A DNA stretch of 64,000 nt from Bog-473 sp035947875 (GTDB lineage Bacteria > Actinomycetota > Acidimicrobiia > Acidimicrobiales > RAAP-2). The notes beneath the pieces are model-generated. The model worked only from the letters and a program-made list of their open reading frames with translations, ran no database searches and had not been told where the DNA came from. The DNA lies in assembly GCA_035947875.1 (NCBI GenBank), contig DASZJQ010000109.1, positions 1 through 64,000 of the forward strand, read 5' to 3'. Shown piece after piece: positions 25,976 to 35,264 of the stretch. Positions within the stretch are counted from its first letter, which is position 1, and each line of letters begins with the position of its first letter. The translations under genes and the position numbers were made by a program.

Positions 25976-26881
25976 GTGGTCTATGTCTTGGCGGCTTCCG
26001 CTGCGCTGTGCAGCGCGGTTGCCGGGGTGATGCAGCGGATCGGAGTCGAATCGGCGCCGGCCGGCGACGCCATGCGTCTCCGACTGCTGACCAATGCGCT
26101 CAAACGGGGGATCTGGTTGCTCGGTTTCGCCCTCCTTCTGGTTGTGTTCGTGCTGCAAGCCTCGGCCTTGCGCTTCGGCGACCTGACCGTGGTCCAGCCC
26201 ATATTGACCGTCGAGTTACTGTTCCTCATCGCCATCTTGCGGGTGGTGTTCCGTCGCCACGTGGGAGGGCGCGAGATCCTCGGTTCGGTGGCCATCGTGG
26301 TCGGGCTGGCCGGATTCATCGTCTCGGCCGATCCTGCCCTCGGCCAGGGCATTCCGAGTTCGAAGGCGTGGGGTGTCGTCACCGTCGTGATCTTCGTGGT
26401 GGCAGCGATGCTGGTCGCCGGTGCCCAGCGCGGGCCCCGGTGGTGGCGGGCCACCGCCTTCGGGGCGGCGGCCGCCGTGCTCTTCGCCTACAACGCCTCC
26501 CTGACCAAGGCCATCACCACCCTGATCACCGGCGGATGGGGCCATGTGTTCACCCATTGGGAGCCCTACGCCCTCGGCCTCACCGGATTGGTCGGCTTCT
26601 TCTTCCTCCAAAACGCCCTCCATGCGGGCCCGATCGCCGCCTCGCGCGCTTCGATGCTCATGGTGAACCCGGTGGTGAGCATCATCATCGGCATCTTCGT
26701 ATTCAACGAGCATCTGCGCGGCGGACCGGGGTACGTCGCCGCGGAGATCCTCTCTCTGGTGGTCATGTTGACCGGCGCCTTCGTGCTGACCCAATCGCCC
26801 TTGGTGGCTGGGGCCACCTTGGACGGGGACCAGAGCGAGATGCTCGGAACGGTCCTTCCGGTCTCGCCCATCGGGCCGTGA
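25976..26881 (+). CDS. DMT/EamA-like membrane transporter
   Basis: The 301-residue protein has nine to ten hydrophobic helices in a drug/metabolite-transporter layout. It opens VVYVLAASAALCSAVAGVMQRIG; this group often lacks characterised substrates. The second half carries FFFLQNALHAGPIAASRASMLMVNPVVS, the typical EamA repeat end. GTG 25976 starts five bases after a TAGAAC -10-like element, so a leaderless mRNA is possible. It diverges from the NCS1 permease. Confidence 0.8.
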   Translation: MVYVLAASAALCSAVAGVMQRIGVESAPAGDAMRLRLLTNALKRGIWLLGFALLLVVFVLQASALRFGDLTVVQPILTVELLFLIAILRVVFRRHVGGREILGSVAIVVGLAGFIVSADPALGQGIPSSKAWGVVTVVIFVVAAMLVAGAQRGPRWWRATAFGAAAAVLFAYNASLTKAITTLITGGWGHVFTHWEPYALGLTGLVGFFFLQNALHAGPIAASRASMLMVNPVVSIIIGIFVFNEHLRGGPGYVAAEILSLVVMLTGAFVLTQSPLVAGATLDGDQSEMLGTVLPVSPIGP

Positions 26882-26916
26882 CTTCACGCCAGGAGGTCCG
26901 GTCCCCTGCTGGGTCC

Positions 26917-27417
26917 CTACAGGGTGGAGAGGCCCAGCTCCCGACGCATGAAGGCCACTGACTTCTGCTGAATCTCGCGGGCTTGGTGCTCGATGAACCG
27001 CTCGACGATCGGTCCGGCGCCGAAGATCTTGACCCGGGCCTCGAGGTCGAAGTTCTCAATGGTGTCCTCGCCGTCGGGTGTGAGCGCGATGGAGCCGTTC
27101 AGGTGGGTCTTGTCGCCCATGGTGCCGGGGGTGAGCGTGAAGATGGTGGTGGAGCTGGCCGGGCTGAAGATACTGACCTCGGTGCTGGTGATCTCCTCAC
27201 CGAAGATCTTGCGCACCGGTCCCGGCGCGTTGGGTCTCTGCGAGTAGCGGAGGGTCCGGGTCAGGCCCGAGCCCAGGGTGCCCTCCTGGCAGAGGACCTC
27301 GGCCGAGATCGAGCCCAGGCCCTCGAGGTGCAGCCGCACGACGAAAGCCGGGTCGAAGTACAGGGCCCAGAACGCGTCCGGCGAGCACTCCCAGGTGTAG
27401 GAGAGGGACAGCTTCAT
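26917..27417 (-). CDS. DUF2505 / SRPBCC-like protein
   Basis: The 166-residue protein matches actinobacterial DUF2505, a START-like helix-grip fold. It begins KLSLSYTWECSPDAFWALYFDPAF and ends with a helix, IVERFIEHQAREIQQKSVAFM, that closes the cavity. Function is unknown; lipid or hydrophobic ligand binding is plausible. Its ATG overlaps the stop of the SnoaL-like gene in an ATGA arrangement, indicating coupled translation. Confidence 0.75.
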   Translation of the reverse strand: MKLSLSYTWECSPDAFWALYFDPAFVVRLHLEGLGSISAEVLCQEGTLGSGLTRTLRYSQRPNAPGPVRKIFGEEITSTEVSIFSPASSTTIFTLTPGTMGDKTHLNGSIALTPDGEDTIENFDLEARVKIFGAGPIVERFIEHQAREIQQKSVAFMRRELGLSTL

Positions 27418-27872
27418 GGTCTGAGATCGAAGAGCATGTGGTGGGCCAGGTCGCCCACGAGCTCAATGATGATGTGCACCGAGGTGAAGCGCCATGCACC
27501 GTCGGTGCAGGCATAGGCATTGCGGTAGCGCCCGGCGATCACCGGCTGGAGCGTCAGTGCTCCGGGCACGGCCTGGAGGACGGTGAAGTAGGAGCGGCTG
27601 GTGGCGGTCGACCCGTCGGAGCTGACATCGACCATCACGTTGGTCATGACGTGCTTGGTGCGCGGCGTGCCGTCCTCGTAGCGGCGGGTGGTCCGCTCGT
27701 AGAGGGACTGAATGGCCTCGGGACTCGAGACGGCGTCGCCGAATCCCTCGAAGGTCAACGTGGCGTCGGAGAAGACCTCGGCCACCCCGGCGAAGTCGCC
27801 GGCGTCAATGCGCTCGGCGTAGGTGTAGATCAGCTGGGAGATCGCCTCACGAGGGGTCGGCTCCATCGGCAT
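27414..27872 (-). CDS. SnoaL/NTF2-like small protein
   Basis: The 152-residue protein is an NTF2-like cone fold: AISQLIYTYAERIDAGDFAGVAEVF at the start, then TKHVMTNVMVDVSSDGSTATSRSYFTVLQ and YRNAYACTDGAWRFTSVHII. Related proteins act as hydratases, isomerases or ligand binders in degradation pathways. It is coupled to the DUF2505 gene and lies 14 bases after the flavoprotein gene, so it may belong to the same operon. Confidence 0.8.
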   Translation of the reverse strand: MPMEPTPREAISQLIYTYAERIDAGDFAGVAEVFSDATLTFEGFGDAVSSPEAIQSLYERTTRRYEDGTPRTKHVMTNVMVDVSSDGSTATSRSYFTVLQAVPGALTLQPVIAGRYRNAYACTDGAWRFTSVHIIIELVGDLAHHMLFDLRP

Positions 27873-27886
27873 GATTGTGGCACCGA

Positions 27887-29278
27887 TCAGTGCCCGAGCA
27901 AATGGTCCATGCGGGCGGCCAGGCGGCTGGGGTGGCCCTTGCGGGCTTCGGTGTGATCAGCCAGCTTCATCGTCCACAGGCCGGCGTTGACCCCCAGCCA
28001 GCGCAGGGGCTCGGGTTCCCAGAGCTTTGAGCGGTGGTTGACCCACGGCAGGTGGGTGAGGTCGGTGTCGGCCCCGGTGATCAGGTCGGCCAGGGTCCGC
28101 CCGGCCAGGTTGGTCGTCGAGACGCCGTCTCCCACATAGCCCCCGGCCCAGGCCAGGCCGCTGTCCCGGTCGAAGCCGACCGAGGATTGCCAGTCCCGCG
28201 GGATCCCCAGCGGGCCGCCCCAGGCGTGGGTGACCTGCGCCGAGTCCAGCGCGGGGAAGAGCTCGATGAGGGTCCGGTGCAGCAGGGCGTGGACGGATGC
28301 CACGTCGTCGTAGGCCGGGCGGACGGTGGAGCCGAAGTGGTACGGGGCGCCGCGCCCACCGAAGGCGATCCGGCCATCGAGCGTCCGCTGCCCGTAGATG
28401 ATCATGTGCCGGTAGTCGGCGAAGGTGGCCCTGTCCACCAGCCCGGCGGACTCCCAAAAGCCGGGGTCCAGTGGTTCGGTGGCCACCATGAGCGAGTACA
28501 CCGGCGCCAGCGTGCGCTTGTACCCGGGCAACGTCGAGGTCCAGGCCTCGACAGCGCGCACCACGACCTCCGCCGAGACGGTGCCGCCCGTGGTGTGGAC
28601 GACCGGGTGGCGACCCTCCCGCCCCGCCTCGATGCGGGTCACCTCGGAGTGCTCGTAGAGGGCCACGCCGCGCCGCACCACCGCATCGGCCAGGCCGCGG
28701 GCCAGGAGGGCTGGTTGGATCGCCGCGCAATGTGGGGTGACGGTGGCGCCCATCACGCCGTCGATCCCGACCAGTGACTCGGCCTCGGTGGCGTCGACCC
28801 AGCGCAGGTCCTCCTCGCCGAAGCCGAGACTCCTGGCCTCGTCCACTTCGGCGTCGGCCCGGGCCCGTTGCGCCGGGGAGCGGGCCACCACGATCGTGCC
28901 GCCCTTGGCGAAATGGCAGTCGATGCCTTCGGTCGCGGCCGAAGCGCCGACCACATCGACGGTGTCCTGCATGGCCCGGCGCATGGCGCGCATGGCCGGG
29001 ACGCCGTAGGCCCGGGCCAGCGCGGTGTCCGAGGTGGCGAACAGGGCCGAGCACCAGCCGCCGTTACGCCCCGAAGCCCCGAAGCCGGCCACCTCCTTCT
29101 CGACGATGGCGACGCGCAGGGTCGGATCGGCCTGAGTCAGGGCGTGGGCGGTCCACAGCCCGGTGAAACCCGCCCCGACGATGCAGACGTCGACCTGTGT
29201 GTCCGAATCGAGTGGCGCTCGGTCCGGAAGCGGTTGGGCAATGGCATCCCACCAGAGGGAGAGGTCCTGATAGCGCAC
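27887..29278 (-). CDS. FAD-dependent amine oxidoreductase (DadA/PuuB-like)
   Basis: The 463-residue flavoprotein has the ADP-binding motif VDVCIVGAGFTGLWTAHAL and the DAO-family segment VEKEVAGFGASGRNGGWCSALF. The FAD-closing region GYVGDGVSTTNLAGRTLADLI is near the C terminus. Overall it resembles gamma-glutamylputrescine oxidase and related secondary-amine oxidases. No PuuA-type synthetase is seen, so the exact amine is open. GTG 29278 has GGAGG a few bases upstream; ATG 29314 would overlap the aminotransferase. It sits in the putrescine/GABA-type locus. Confidence 0.85.
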   Translation of the reverse strand: MRYQDLSLWWDAIAQPLPDRAPLDSDTQVDVCIVGAGFTGLWTAHALTQADPTLRVAIVEKEVAGFGASGRNGGWCSALFATSDTALARAYGVPAMRAMRRAMQDTVDVVGASAATEGIDCHFAKGGTIVVARSPAQRARADAEVDEARSLGFGEEDLRWVDATEAESLVGIDGVMGATVTPHCAAIQPALLARGLADAVVRRGVALYEHSEVTRIEAGREGRHPVVHTTGGTVSAEVVVRAVEAWTSTLPGYKRTLAPVYSLMVATEPLDPGFWESAGLVDRATFADYRHMIIYGQRTLDGRIAFGGRGAPYHFGSTVRPAYDDVASVHALLHRTLIELFPALDSAQVTHAWGGPLGIPRDWQSSVGFDRDSGLAWAGGYVGDGVSTTNLAGRTLADLITGADTDLTHLPWVNHRSKLWEPEPLRWLGVNAGLWTMKLADHTEARKGHPSRLAARMDHLLGH

Positions 29279-29298
29279 GGGCCCTTCCTCCGGGGGGT

Positions 29299-30678
29299 CT
29301 ACATCCGGCGCCACGCCTCGGTCAGTACCTCGCGCAGGGTGGAGACGATGAACTCGATCTCGGCGGGACCGCAGATGAGCGGCGGCGAGAGCTGCACCAC
29401 CGGGTCACCCCGGTCGTCGGCCCGGCAGATGAGCCCGGCCTCGAACAGGGCCCCGGAGAGATAGCCGCGCAGCAACCGCTCGGATTCCTCGTCGTCAAAG
29501 GAGAGTCGGGTCTCCTTGTCCTTGACCAGCTCGATCCCGTAGAAGAAGCCGGCGCCGCGCACGTTGCCGACGATGGGCAGGTCGTAGAGGGACTCCAAGC
29601 CACTGCGGAACGCACCTTCGGTGTCCCGGACGTGCTCAAGGATGTGCTCACCCTCGAACACGTCGAGGTTGGCCAAGGCGACGGCGCAACTCACGGGATG
29701 GCCGGCGAAGGTGAACCCGTGCAGGAAGGACGCGCCCTCGGCCAGGAAGGGCTGGACCAGCCGCTCCGAGGCGATCATGGCGCCGAGGGGGGCGTAGCCC
29801 GACGTGAGTCCCTTGGCCACCGTGATGATGTCGGGTTGGTAGCCGTAACGCTCGGAACCGAACCAATGACCCAGTCGACCGAAGGCGCAGATGACCTCGT
29901 CGGAGACCAGGAGGACTCCGTGGCGGTCGCAGATCTGGCGCACCCGCTCGAAGTATCCGGGCGGTGGCGGGAAGCATCCGCCGGCGTTCTGCACCGGCTC
30001 GAGGTAGACGGCGGCAATGGTGTCGGCACCCTCGCGGAGGATCGCCCGCTCGATCTCATCGGCCGCCCACTGCCCGAAGGCGACCTCGTCGTCGGCGAAC
30101 AGCTCGGCCCGGTAGAAGTTCGTGTTCGGGACCTTGATGGCCCCCGGAACGAGGGGTTCGAACGGGGTCTTGAGATCCGGGAGGCCGGTGATCGACAGCG
30201 CCCCCATGGTGGTGCCGTGGTACGCGATGTCGCGGCTGATGACCTTCGTCCGCTGCGGCTGTCCGGTCATTCGGAAGTACTGGCGGGCCAGCTTCCACGC
30301 CGATTCCACCGCCTCGGACCCACCCGAGGTGAAGAAGACGCGGTCGAGGTCGCCGGGCGCGTAGGCGGCGAGGCGCTCGGCCAGCTCAATGGCCTTGGGG
30401 TGGGCGTAGGTCCAGAGGGGGAAATAAGCCAGCGTCCCGGCCTGCTTGGCCCCGGCCTCGGCCAGTTCCGTGCGTCCGTGACCAAGCTGCGACGTGAAGA
30501 GACCGGCCAGACCGTCCAGGTACTTCTTTCCGTGCTGGTCCCAGACGTAGGCTCCCTCACCGCGCACGATGACGGGGACCTCGTGGGTCTCGTACGTGGC
30601 GAGGCGGCTGAAATGCATCCAGAGGTGACGGCGGGCCTGGTTGCTCAGTTCGGAATTCTCGGGGTTGGAGTTGCTCAT
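29299..30678 (-). CDS. Class III omega-aminotransferase (putrescine/taurine/GABA:pyruvate type)
   Basis: The 459-residue enzyme has the class III features: VFFTSGGSEAVESAWKLARQ, AYHGTTMGALSITG, VSDEVICAFGRLG and the PLP lysine in TVAKGLTSGYAPLGA. It resembles bacterial pyruvate-dependent omega-aminotransferases acting on diamines or beta-amino acids. ATG 30678 follows GGAGGAA. With the divergent aldehyde dehydrogenase and alanine dehydrogenase, it could deaminate a diamine to an aminoaldehyde using pyruvate; the alanine formed is then recycled. Substrate choice is inferred. Confidence 0.87.
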   Translation of the reverse strand: MSNSNPENSELSNQARRHLWMHFSRLATYETHEVPVIVRGEGAYVWDQHGKKYLDGLAGLFTSQLGHGRTELAEAGAKQAGTLAYFPLWTYAHPKAIELAERLAAYAPGDLDRVFFTSGGSEAVESAWKLARQYFRMTGQPQRTKVISRDIAYHGTTMGALSITGLPDLKTPFEPLVPGAIKVPNTNFYRAELFADDEVAFGQWAADEIERAILREGADTIAAVYLEPVQNAGGCFPPPPGYFERVRQICDRHGVLLVSDEVICAFGRLGHWFGSERYGYQPDIITVAKGLTSGYAPLGAMIASERLVQPFLAEGASFLHGFTFAGHPVSCAVALANLDVFEGEHILEHVRDTEGAFRSGLESLYDLPIVGNVRGAGFFYGIELVKDKETRLSFDDEESERLLRGYLSGALFEAGLICRADDRGDPVVQLSPPLICGPAEIEFIVSTLREVLTEAWRRM

Positions 30679-30719
30679 GGTTCCTCCGCTCAATGGGGGA
30701 CGGCGGCCGGTGCTCCGGC

Positions 30720-31241
30720 CTACCGGGTGCCCCAGCTGTACGTCTGCTTGTTTAGTTTCAGATACAGGAACGTCTCGGTTCGACGGACACCCGGGATGGA
30801 GCGCACGGAATCGTTGAGCACGTGGAGCAGGCGCTCGTCGTTCTCGCACACCACCTCGGCCAGCAGGTCGAACGAACCGGCGCACATGACCACGTAGTCG
30901 ACCTCGGCCAGGGCCGTGAGCTTGTCGGCCACCACCCGCACATCACCCTCGACCGAGATGCCGACCATGGCCTGGCGGGTGAAGCCGAGTTGGAGGGGGT
31001 TGGTGACGGCGACGATCTGCATGATGCCCGCATCGCGCAGGCGCTGGACCCGGCGCCGCACGGCCGCTTCGGAGAGGCCGACCTGGCTGGCGATCGCCCC
31101 GTACGGCCGGCGCCCATCCTGCTGCAGCGCTTCGATGATGGCTCGATTGGGCCCGTCGAGAATGGTGGCCGGGGCGGCGCCGGTCTCGTCGTCGCCCAGA
31201 GGTTCGGTCCCCGTCTCCGTCGGCTCGCCCCGGTCGGACAT
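30720..31241 (-). CDS. Lrp/AsnC-family transcriptional regulator
   Basis: The 173-residue protein has an N-terminal winged helix (DGPNRAIIEALQQDGRRPYG, then SEAAVRRRVQRLRDAGIMQI) and a C-terminal ligand-binding RAM domain ending in ETFLYLKLNKQTYSWG. It starts at ATG 31241 after an AGGAGGGG site. It is transcribed with the aminotransferase genes and away from the aldehyde dehydrogenase. It probably senses an amine or amino acid of this pathway and acts on the inverted repeat at 31336. Confidence 0.88.
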   Translation of the reverse strand: MSDRGEPTETGTEPLGDDETGAAPATILDGPNRAIIEALQQDGRRPYGAIASQVGLSEAAVRRRVQRLRDAGIMQIVAVTNPLQLGFTRQAMVGISVEGDVRVVADKLTALAEVDYVVMCAGSFDLLAEVVCENDERLLHVLNDSVRSIPGVRRTETFLYLKLNKQTYSWGTR

Positions 31242-31335
31242 GCCCCTCCTCGCCTCTCCTCATTCTCAATGTGCCGGGTTCTTCTGGATCGAGATTCCCG
31301 GGTGGTGCCGAATTATGTCACTGTTCTGCCTCCAT

Positions 31336-31357
31336 TGAAACAGAATTCGGCGTTTCA
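31336..31357. promoter_or_regulatory. Candidate Lrp/AsnC operator between divergent amine-catabolism genes
   Basis: A perfect inverted repeat TGAAAC-N10-GTTTCA lies in the 201-bp gap between the regulator and the aldehyde dehydrogenase, in a locally AT-rich stretch. Its position fits autoregulation and control of both directions. Confidence 0.5.
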
Positions 31358-31442
31358 GGGGGCAATTGTTGCGGTATCGCTTGTGAAGCCCGGTTTAGTG
31401 TGATTCTCTAGCGGGGGATCGACCGGTAAGGGTGGGAGCGAC

Positions 31443-32870
31443 GTGCGCAGGTTGCAGAACTTCGTCGGAGGACAGTACCAAGACGCGTCAGATGGATCGC
31501 AGGCCCTCCTGGTCGATCCCAGCACCGGGGAGGGGTTCGCCGAGGCCCCTGTCTCCGGCGCCGCCGACATGGACCGGGCGCTGGCCGTCGCGGCCGAGGC
31601 GTTCGGCTCGTGGAAGCGGACCACTCCGTCGGAACGGAGCTTGGCTCTGATCCGCATCGCCGACGCCTTCGAGTCTCGAGCCGAGGACCTGGTCCGGGCG
31701 GAGTGTCAGAACACCGGCAAGCCGTACCGCTTGACCATGGACGAAGAGATCCCTCCGATGGTGGACCAGATCCGCTTCTTCGCCGGCGCCGCTCGCCACC
31801 TCCAAGGCGTGGCAGCCTCCGAGTACATGGCGGGGCACACGTCCTTCGTCCGGCGCGAGCCGGTCGGCGTGTGTGGCGCCGTCACGCCCTGGAACTACCC
31901 CATGATGATGGCCGTCTGGAAGTTCGCGCCGGCCTTGGCCGCCGGCAACACCATGGTGCTGAAGCCCTCGGACACCACGCCCGTGTCGACGCTGCTGATG
32001 GCCGAGATCATGGCCGAGCACCTTCCACCGGGTGTGTTCAATGTGGTGTGCGGTGACCGGGACACCGGCCGGGCCCTGGTGGCGCACGCCACGCCGGCCA
32101 TGGTGTCCGTGACCGGATCGGTCCGGGCCGGCATGGAGGTGGCGGCGGGGGCGGCACCAACACTCAAGCGGGTGCACCTGGAACTGGGGGGCAAGGCACC
32201 GGTCATCGTGTTCAACGACGCTGACGTGGGGGCGGCGGCGGAAGGCATCGCCGGGGCCGGCTACTTCAACGCGGGCCAGGACTGCACCGCCGCGACCCGG
32301 GTGTTGGCCGGGCCCGGTGTGCACGACGACTTTTTGTCGGCGCTGGTCGAGCAGGCCGAAGGAACCACGGTGGGCGGACTCGAGAATGCCGAGGCCGACT
32401 ACGGACCCTTGAATAGTGAGGCCCAGCTCGAACGCGTGCGAGGGTTCGTCGAGCGGGCGCCCGGGCACGCCCGCGTCCTGACCGGCGGGACGCCGGTGGG
32501 CGAGCGGGGATTCTGCTTCGCGCCGACCGTCGTGGGCGGCTTGCGCCAGGACGACGAATTGGTGCAGTCCGAGGTGTTCGGCCCGGTGATCACGGTCCAG
32601 CAATTCAGTGACGAGGCGGAGGCTTTGGCCTGGGCCAACGGAGTGGAATACGGCTTGGCCTCGTCGGTGTGGACACGGGACCACGGCCGGGCCATGAGGA
32701 TGGCGCGCGACCTCGATTTCGGGTGTGTGTGGATCAATACCCACATCCCCCTGGTGGCCGAAATGCCGCACGGTGGGTTCAAGCACTCGGGGTACGGCAA
32801 GGATCTCTCCACCTACGGATTCGAGGACTACACCCGGATCAAGCACGTCATGAGCAACATTGAGGAATAG
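31443..32870 (+). CDS. Aldehyde dehydrogenase, gamma-aminobutyraldehyde type
   Basis: The 475-residue enzyme has a complete ALDH fold: GAVTPWNYPMMMAVWKFAPALAAGN, the catalytic Glu in HLELGGKAPVIVF and the catalytic Cys in GYFNAGQDCTAATRVLA. The AGQDCTAATR context and FVGGQYQDASDG start resemble gamma-aminobutyraldehyde dehydrogenases (PatD/PuuC-like), which make GABA. GTG 31443 has AAGGGTGGGAG upstream. It is followed by ald and diverges from the aminotransferase group. Confidence 0.88.
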   Translation: MRRLQNFVGGQYQDASDGSQALLVDPSTGEGFAEAPVSGAADMDRALAVAAEAFGSWKRTTPSERSLALIRIADAFESRAEDLVRAECQNTGKPYRLTMDEEIPPMVDQIRFFAGAARHLQGVAASEYMAGHTSFVRREPVGVCGAVTPWNYPMMMAVWKFAPALAAGNTMVLKPSDTTPVSTLLMAEIMAEHLPPGVFNVVCGDRDTGRALVAHATPAMVSVTGSVRAGMEVAAGAAPTLKRVHLELGGKAPVIVFNDADVGAAAEGIAGAGYFNAGQDCTAATRVLAGPGVHDDFLSALVEQAEGTTVGGLENAEADYGPLNSEAQLERVRGFVERAPGHARVLTGGTPVGERGFCFAPTVVGGLRQDDELVQSEVFGPVITVQQFSDEAEALAWANGVEYGLASSVWTRDHGRAMRMARDLDFGCVWINTHIPLVAEMPHGGFKHSGYGKDLSTYGFEDYTRIKHVMSNIEE

Positions 32871-32888
32871 ATAGACAGCCGTGAGCCA

Positions 32889-34013
32889 ATGATCGTCGGC
32901 ATACCCAAGGAATTGAAAGACGACGAGTACCGGGTCGCCATGACCCCGGCCGGCGTGCGCGAGCTGGTCTCGGCCGGGCACACCGTCTACGTCGAACAGG
33001 ACGCTGGCGCGGGCTCGTCCATGTACGACGACGAATTCATCAAAACAGGGGCGCAGATCATCGACTCGGCCGACGACATCTGGGCCGCCGCCGACCTGGT
33101 GTGCAAGGTCAAGGAGCCAATCGAGCCGGAATTCCATCGGCTCGGGGCGCGATCGGGCCAGGTGCTCTTCACGTACCTGCACTTGGCGGCTTCACGCCCC
33201 ACCACCGACGCCCTGCTGGCCGGGGGCAACGTGGCCATCGCCTATGAGACGGTGCGCCAGAGCGACAATTCCCTTCCTTTGCTCGCTCCCATGAGCGAAG
33301 TGGCCGGGCGCATGGCGCCCCTGATGGGGACCCACCATCTGATGCGGCCGGGCGGAGGCCGAGGTGTCTTGGTCTGCGGCGTGCCCGGCGTGCGCTGCGC
33401 CAAAGTGGTCATCCTGGGCGCCGGCGTGTCCGGCATGGCCGCGGCCACCATGGCCGTGGGGATGCACTCCGACGTCTACGTGCTCGATCGAAATCTGGAA
33501 AAACTGCGCCAGGTCGACCATCACTTTCGGGGGGCACTCGAGACCCTCGCCTCGTCCCAACACGCGATTGAGGAGGTCTGCCTGGACGCCGACATCGTCA
33601 TCGGCGCTGTGCTGGTGGTCGGGGCACGGGCACCGCGCCTGGTCTCCGACGCGCTGGTGGCGCAGATGCGGTCGGGTTCGGTGCTGGTCGACATCTCGGT
33701 CGACCAGGGCGGATGCTTCGAGTCGACCCGGCCGACCACCCACTCGAACCCCACCTTCGACGTGGAAGGGTCGGTCTTCTACTGCGTGGCCAACATGCCC
33801 GGCGCGGTGCCGCACACCTCCACCCACGCCCTGGCCAACGCCACGCTGCCGTACACGTTGAGCATTGCCGCCAACGGGTGGAAGGCCGCGGCGCGGGCCG
33901 ACCACGCGCTGGCCGAAGGGGTCAACGTGGTGGCCGGCGACGTGGTCTATGCGCCCGTGGCCGAAGCTCACGGATTGGCGTTCACGCCGCTGGCGGACCT
34001 GCTCGAGGAATAG
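32889..34013 (+). CDS. ald: Alanine dehydrogenase
   Basis: The 374-residue enzyme has the Ald family blocks: IVGIPKELKDDEYRVAMTPAGV, KVKEPIEPEF (pyruvate-binding Lys), LFTYLHLAASR (catalytic His), the NAD-binding VVILGAGVSGMAAATMAVGM and VDISVDQGGCFESTRPTTH. It interconverts alanine and pyruvate plus ammonia with NAD. Next to a pyruvate-type aminotransferase it most likely regenerates pyruvate from alanine. A small DVYVLDRNLEKLRQVD loop fits NAD preference. Confidence 0.93.
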   Translation: MIVGIPKELKDDEYRVAMTPAGVRELVSAGHTVYVEQDAGAGSSMYDDEFIKTGAQIIDSADDIWAAADLVCKVKEPIEPEFHRLGARSGQVLFTYLHLAASRPTTDALLAGGNVAIAYETVRQSDNSLPLLAPMSEVAGRMAPLMGTHHLMRPGGGRGVLVCGVPGVRCAKVVILGAGVSGMAAATMAVGMHSDVYVLDRNLEKLRQVDHHFRGALETLASSQHAIEEVCLDADIVIGAVLVVGARAPRLVSDALVAQMRSGSVLVDISVDQGGCFESTRPTTHSNPTFDVEGSVFYCVANMPGAVPHTSTHALANATLPYTLSIAANGWKAAARADHALAEGVNVVAGDVVYAPVAEAHGLAFTPLADLLEE

Positions 34014-34212
34014 CGTGAGAGGGGACATCCGGCCGAGATCTTGGGTGAAATGTCGTTTTGATTCGGTGCGTGCCGGGTAATTCGATGGGTGCCGAGCCAA
34101 CCATCGTTGAGTACGAGAGATCGGAGGACGTCTGCCTGCACCTGGAGGGTTTGCCGTCCGCACCAGGTTGTGCCGGTCCGCAATCTTGACCGGCCTGCCT
34201 CGTTCTCGGGTC

Positions 34213-35163
34213 ATGCGGTCTCCATGCAGGCGTATCCGTACCCTGCTCGCAGCCGCGTGCGCTGTCCTCACGCTCGTGGTGACCGGGTCCTTGGCCGGGA
34301 TCGGAGCGGCCAGCGCGGGCGCCGCGCCCGCGCCCGACCTGCCCCAGGGCACCATCTTCACCGGCTTCGCCACCGAACTCTCCGACCCGGGTGGATTTCC
34401 TCCCGGCATGAATGTGCCCTGCACGCCCACCGGCGCGCACCCCTTCCCGGTGGTGCTGGTGGCCGGCACGGGCGCCAACGAGAACGTGTCCTGGCAGGCC
34501 CTGTCTCCGGCCCTGGCCGACGAGGGCTACTGCGTCTACGGCTTCAACTACGGCGCCACGTCCATCTCCGGCGGCCGCTTCTACGGCCTGGGTGACATTC
34601 CGACGTCGGCGCACACGCTGGCCGCGTTCGTCAGTGGCGTCTTGTCAACCACGCATGCCACGAAGGTCGACATCGTCGGCCATTCACAGGGCGGCATGAT
34701 GCCCCGGTACTACATGAGATTCCTCGGCGGTGCGGCCAAGGTCAACATGCTGGTCGGGCTGGCTCCCTCCAACCATGGCACCACGCTCGACGGCCTCACT
34801 GCGCTCACGTCGCTCTTCGGTCCCAACCTCACCACCGGAGGTGCCTGTGATGCCTGTACCCAGCAGGAGGCCGGCTCCGCCTTTCTCTCCTCACTCAATG
34901 CCGGAGGAGACACGCAAGCCGGCCCTCGCTACGTGGTGATCGAGTCGGTGTACGACGAGGTGGTCACCCCGTACACTTCGGCCTTCCTCAGCGGTCCGAA
35001 GGTACAGAACATCTTGTTGCAGACCCAGTGCGCCATGGACTTCAGCGAGCATCTGGGGATCCTGTACGACCCGATCGCTCAACAAGACGTACTCAACGCC
35101 CTCGGAACGGACGACCCCTTCTTCGTCCCGGCGTGCTCGTTCGTGCCTCCGGGCGTCGGGTAG
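34213..35163 (+). CDS. Secreted lipase/esterase (class 2 lipase family)
   Basis: The 316-residue protein has an N-terminal signal: basic RSPCRRIRT, a hydrophobic LLAAACAVLTLVVTGSLAGI and an Ala-rich cleavage region around residue 37. The mature domain has VVLVAGTGANENVSWQAL and the nucleophile elbow DIVGHSQGGMMPRYYM. The late ESVYDEVVTPYTSAFL supplies the acid, and the SEHLG region supplies a possible His. Paired cysteines suggest disulfides. This fits secreted actinobacterial lipases acting on acylglycerols. The 199-bp gap upstream shows no other gene. Confidence 0.85.
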   Translation: MRSPCRRIRTLLAAACAVLTLVVTGSLAGIGAASAGAAPAPDLPQGTIFTGFATELSDPGGFPPGMNVPCTPTGAHPFPVVLVAGTGANENVSWQALSPALADEGYCVYGFNYGATSISGGRFYGLGDIPTSAHTLAAFVSGVLSTTHATKVDIVGHSQGGMMPRYYMRFLGGAAKVNMLVGLAPSNHGTTLDGLTALTSLFGPNLTTGGACDACTQQEAGSAFLSSLNAGGDTQAGPRYVVIESVYDEVVTPYTSAFLSGPKVQNILLQTQCAMDFSEHLGILYDPIAQQDVLNALGTDDPFFVPACSFVPPGVG

Positions 35164-35264
35164 GCCACCCGGCGCCGCACCCCGCACGGAGACGAAGACC
35201 TCTCCGCCTCACCCTGGGGCCCTTCACGAAGCAAGCGGCCAGCGGCGTGAGGGAGCAAACTGCA

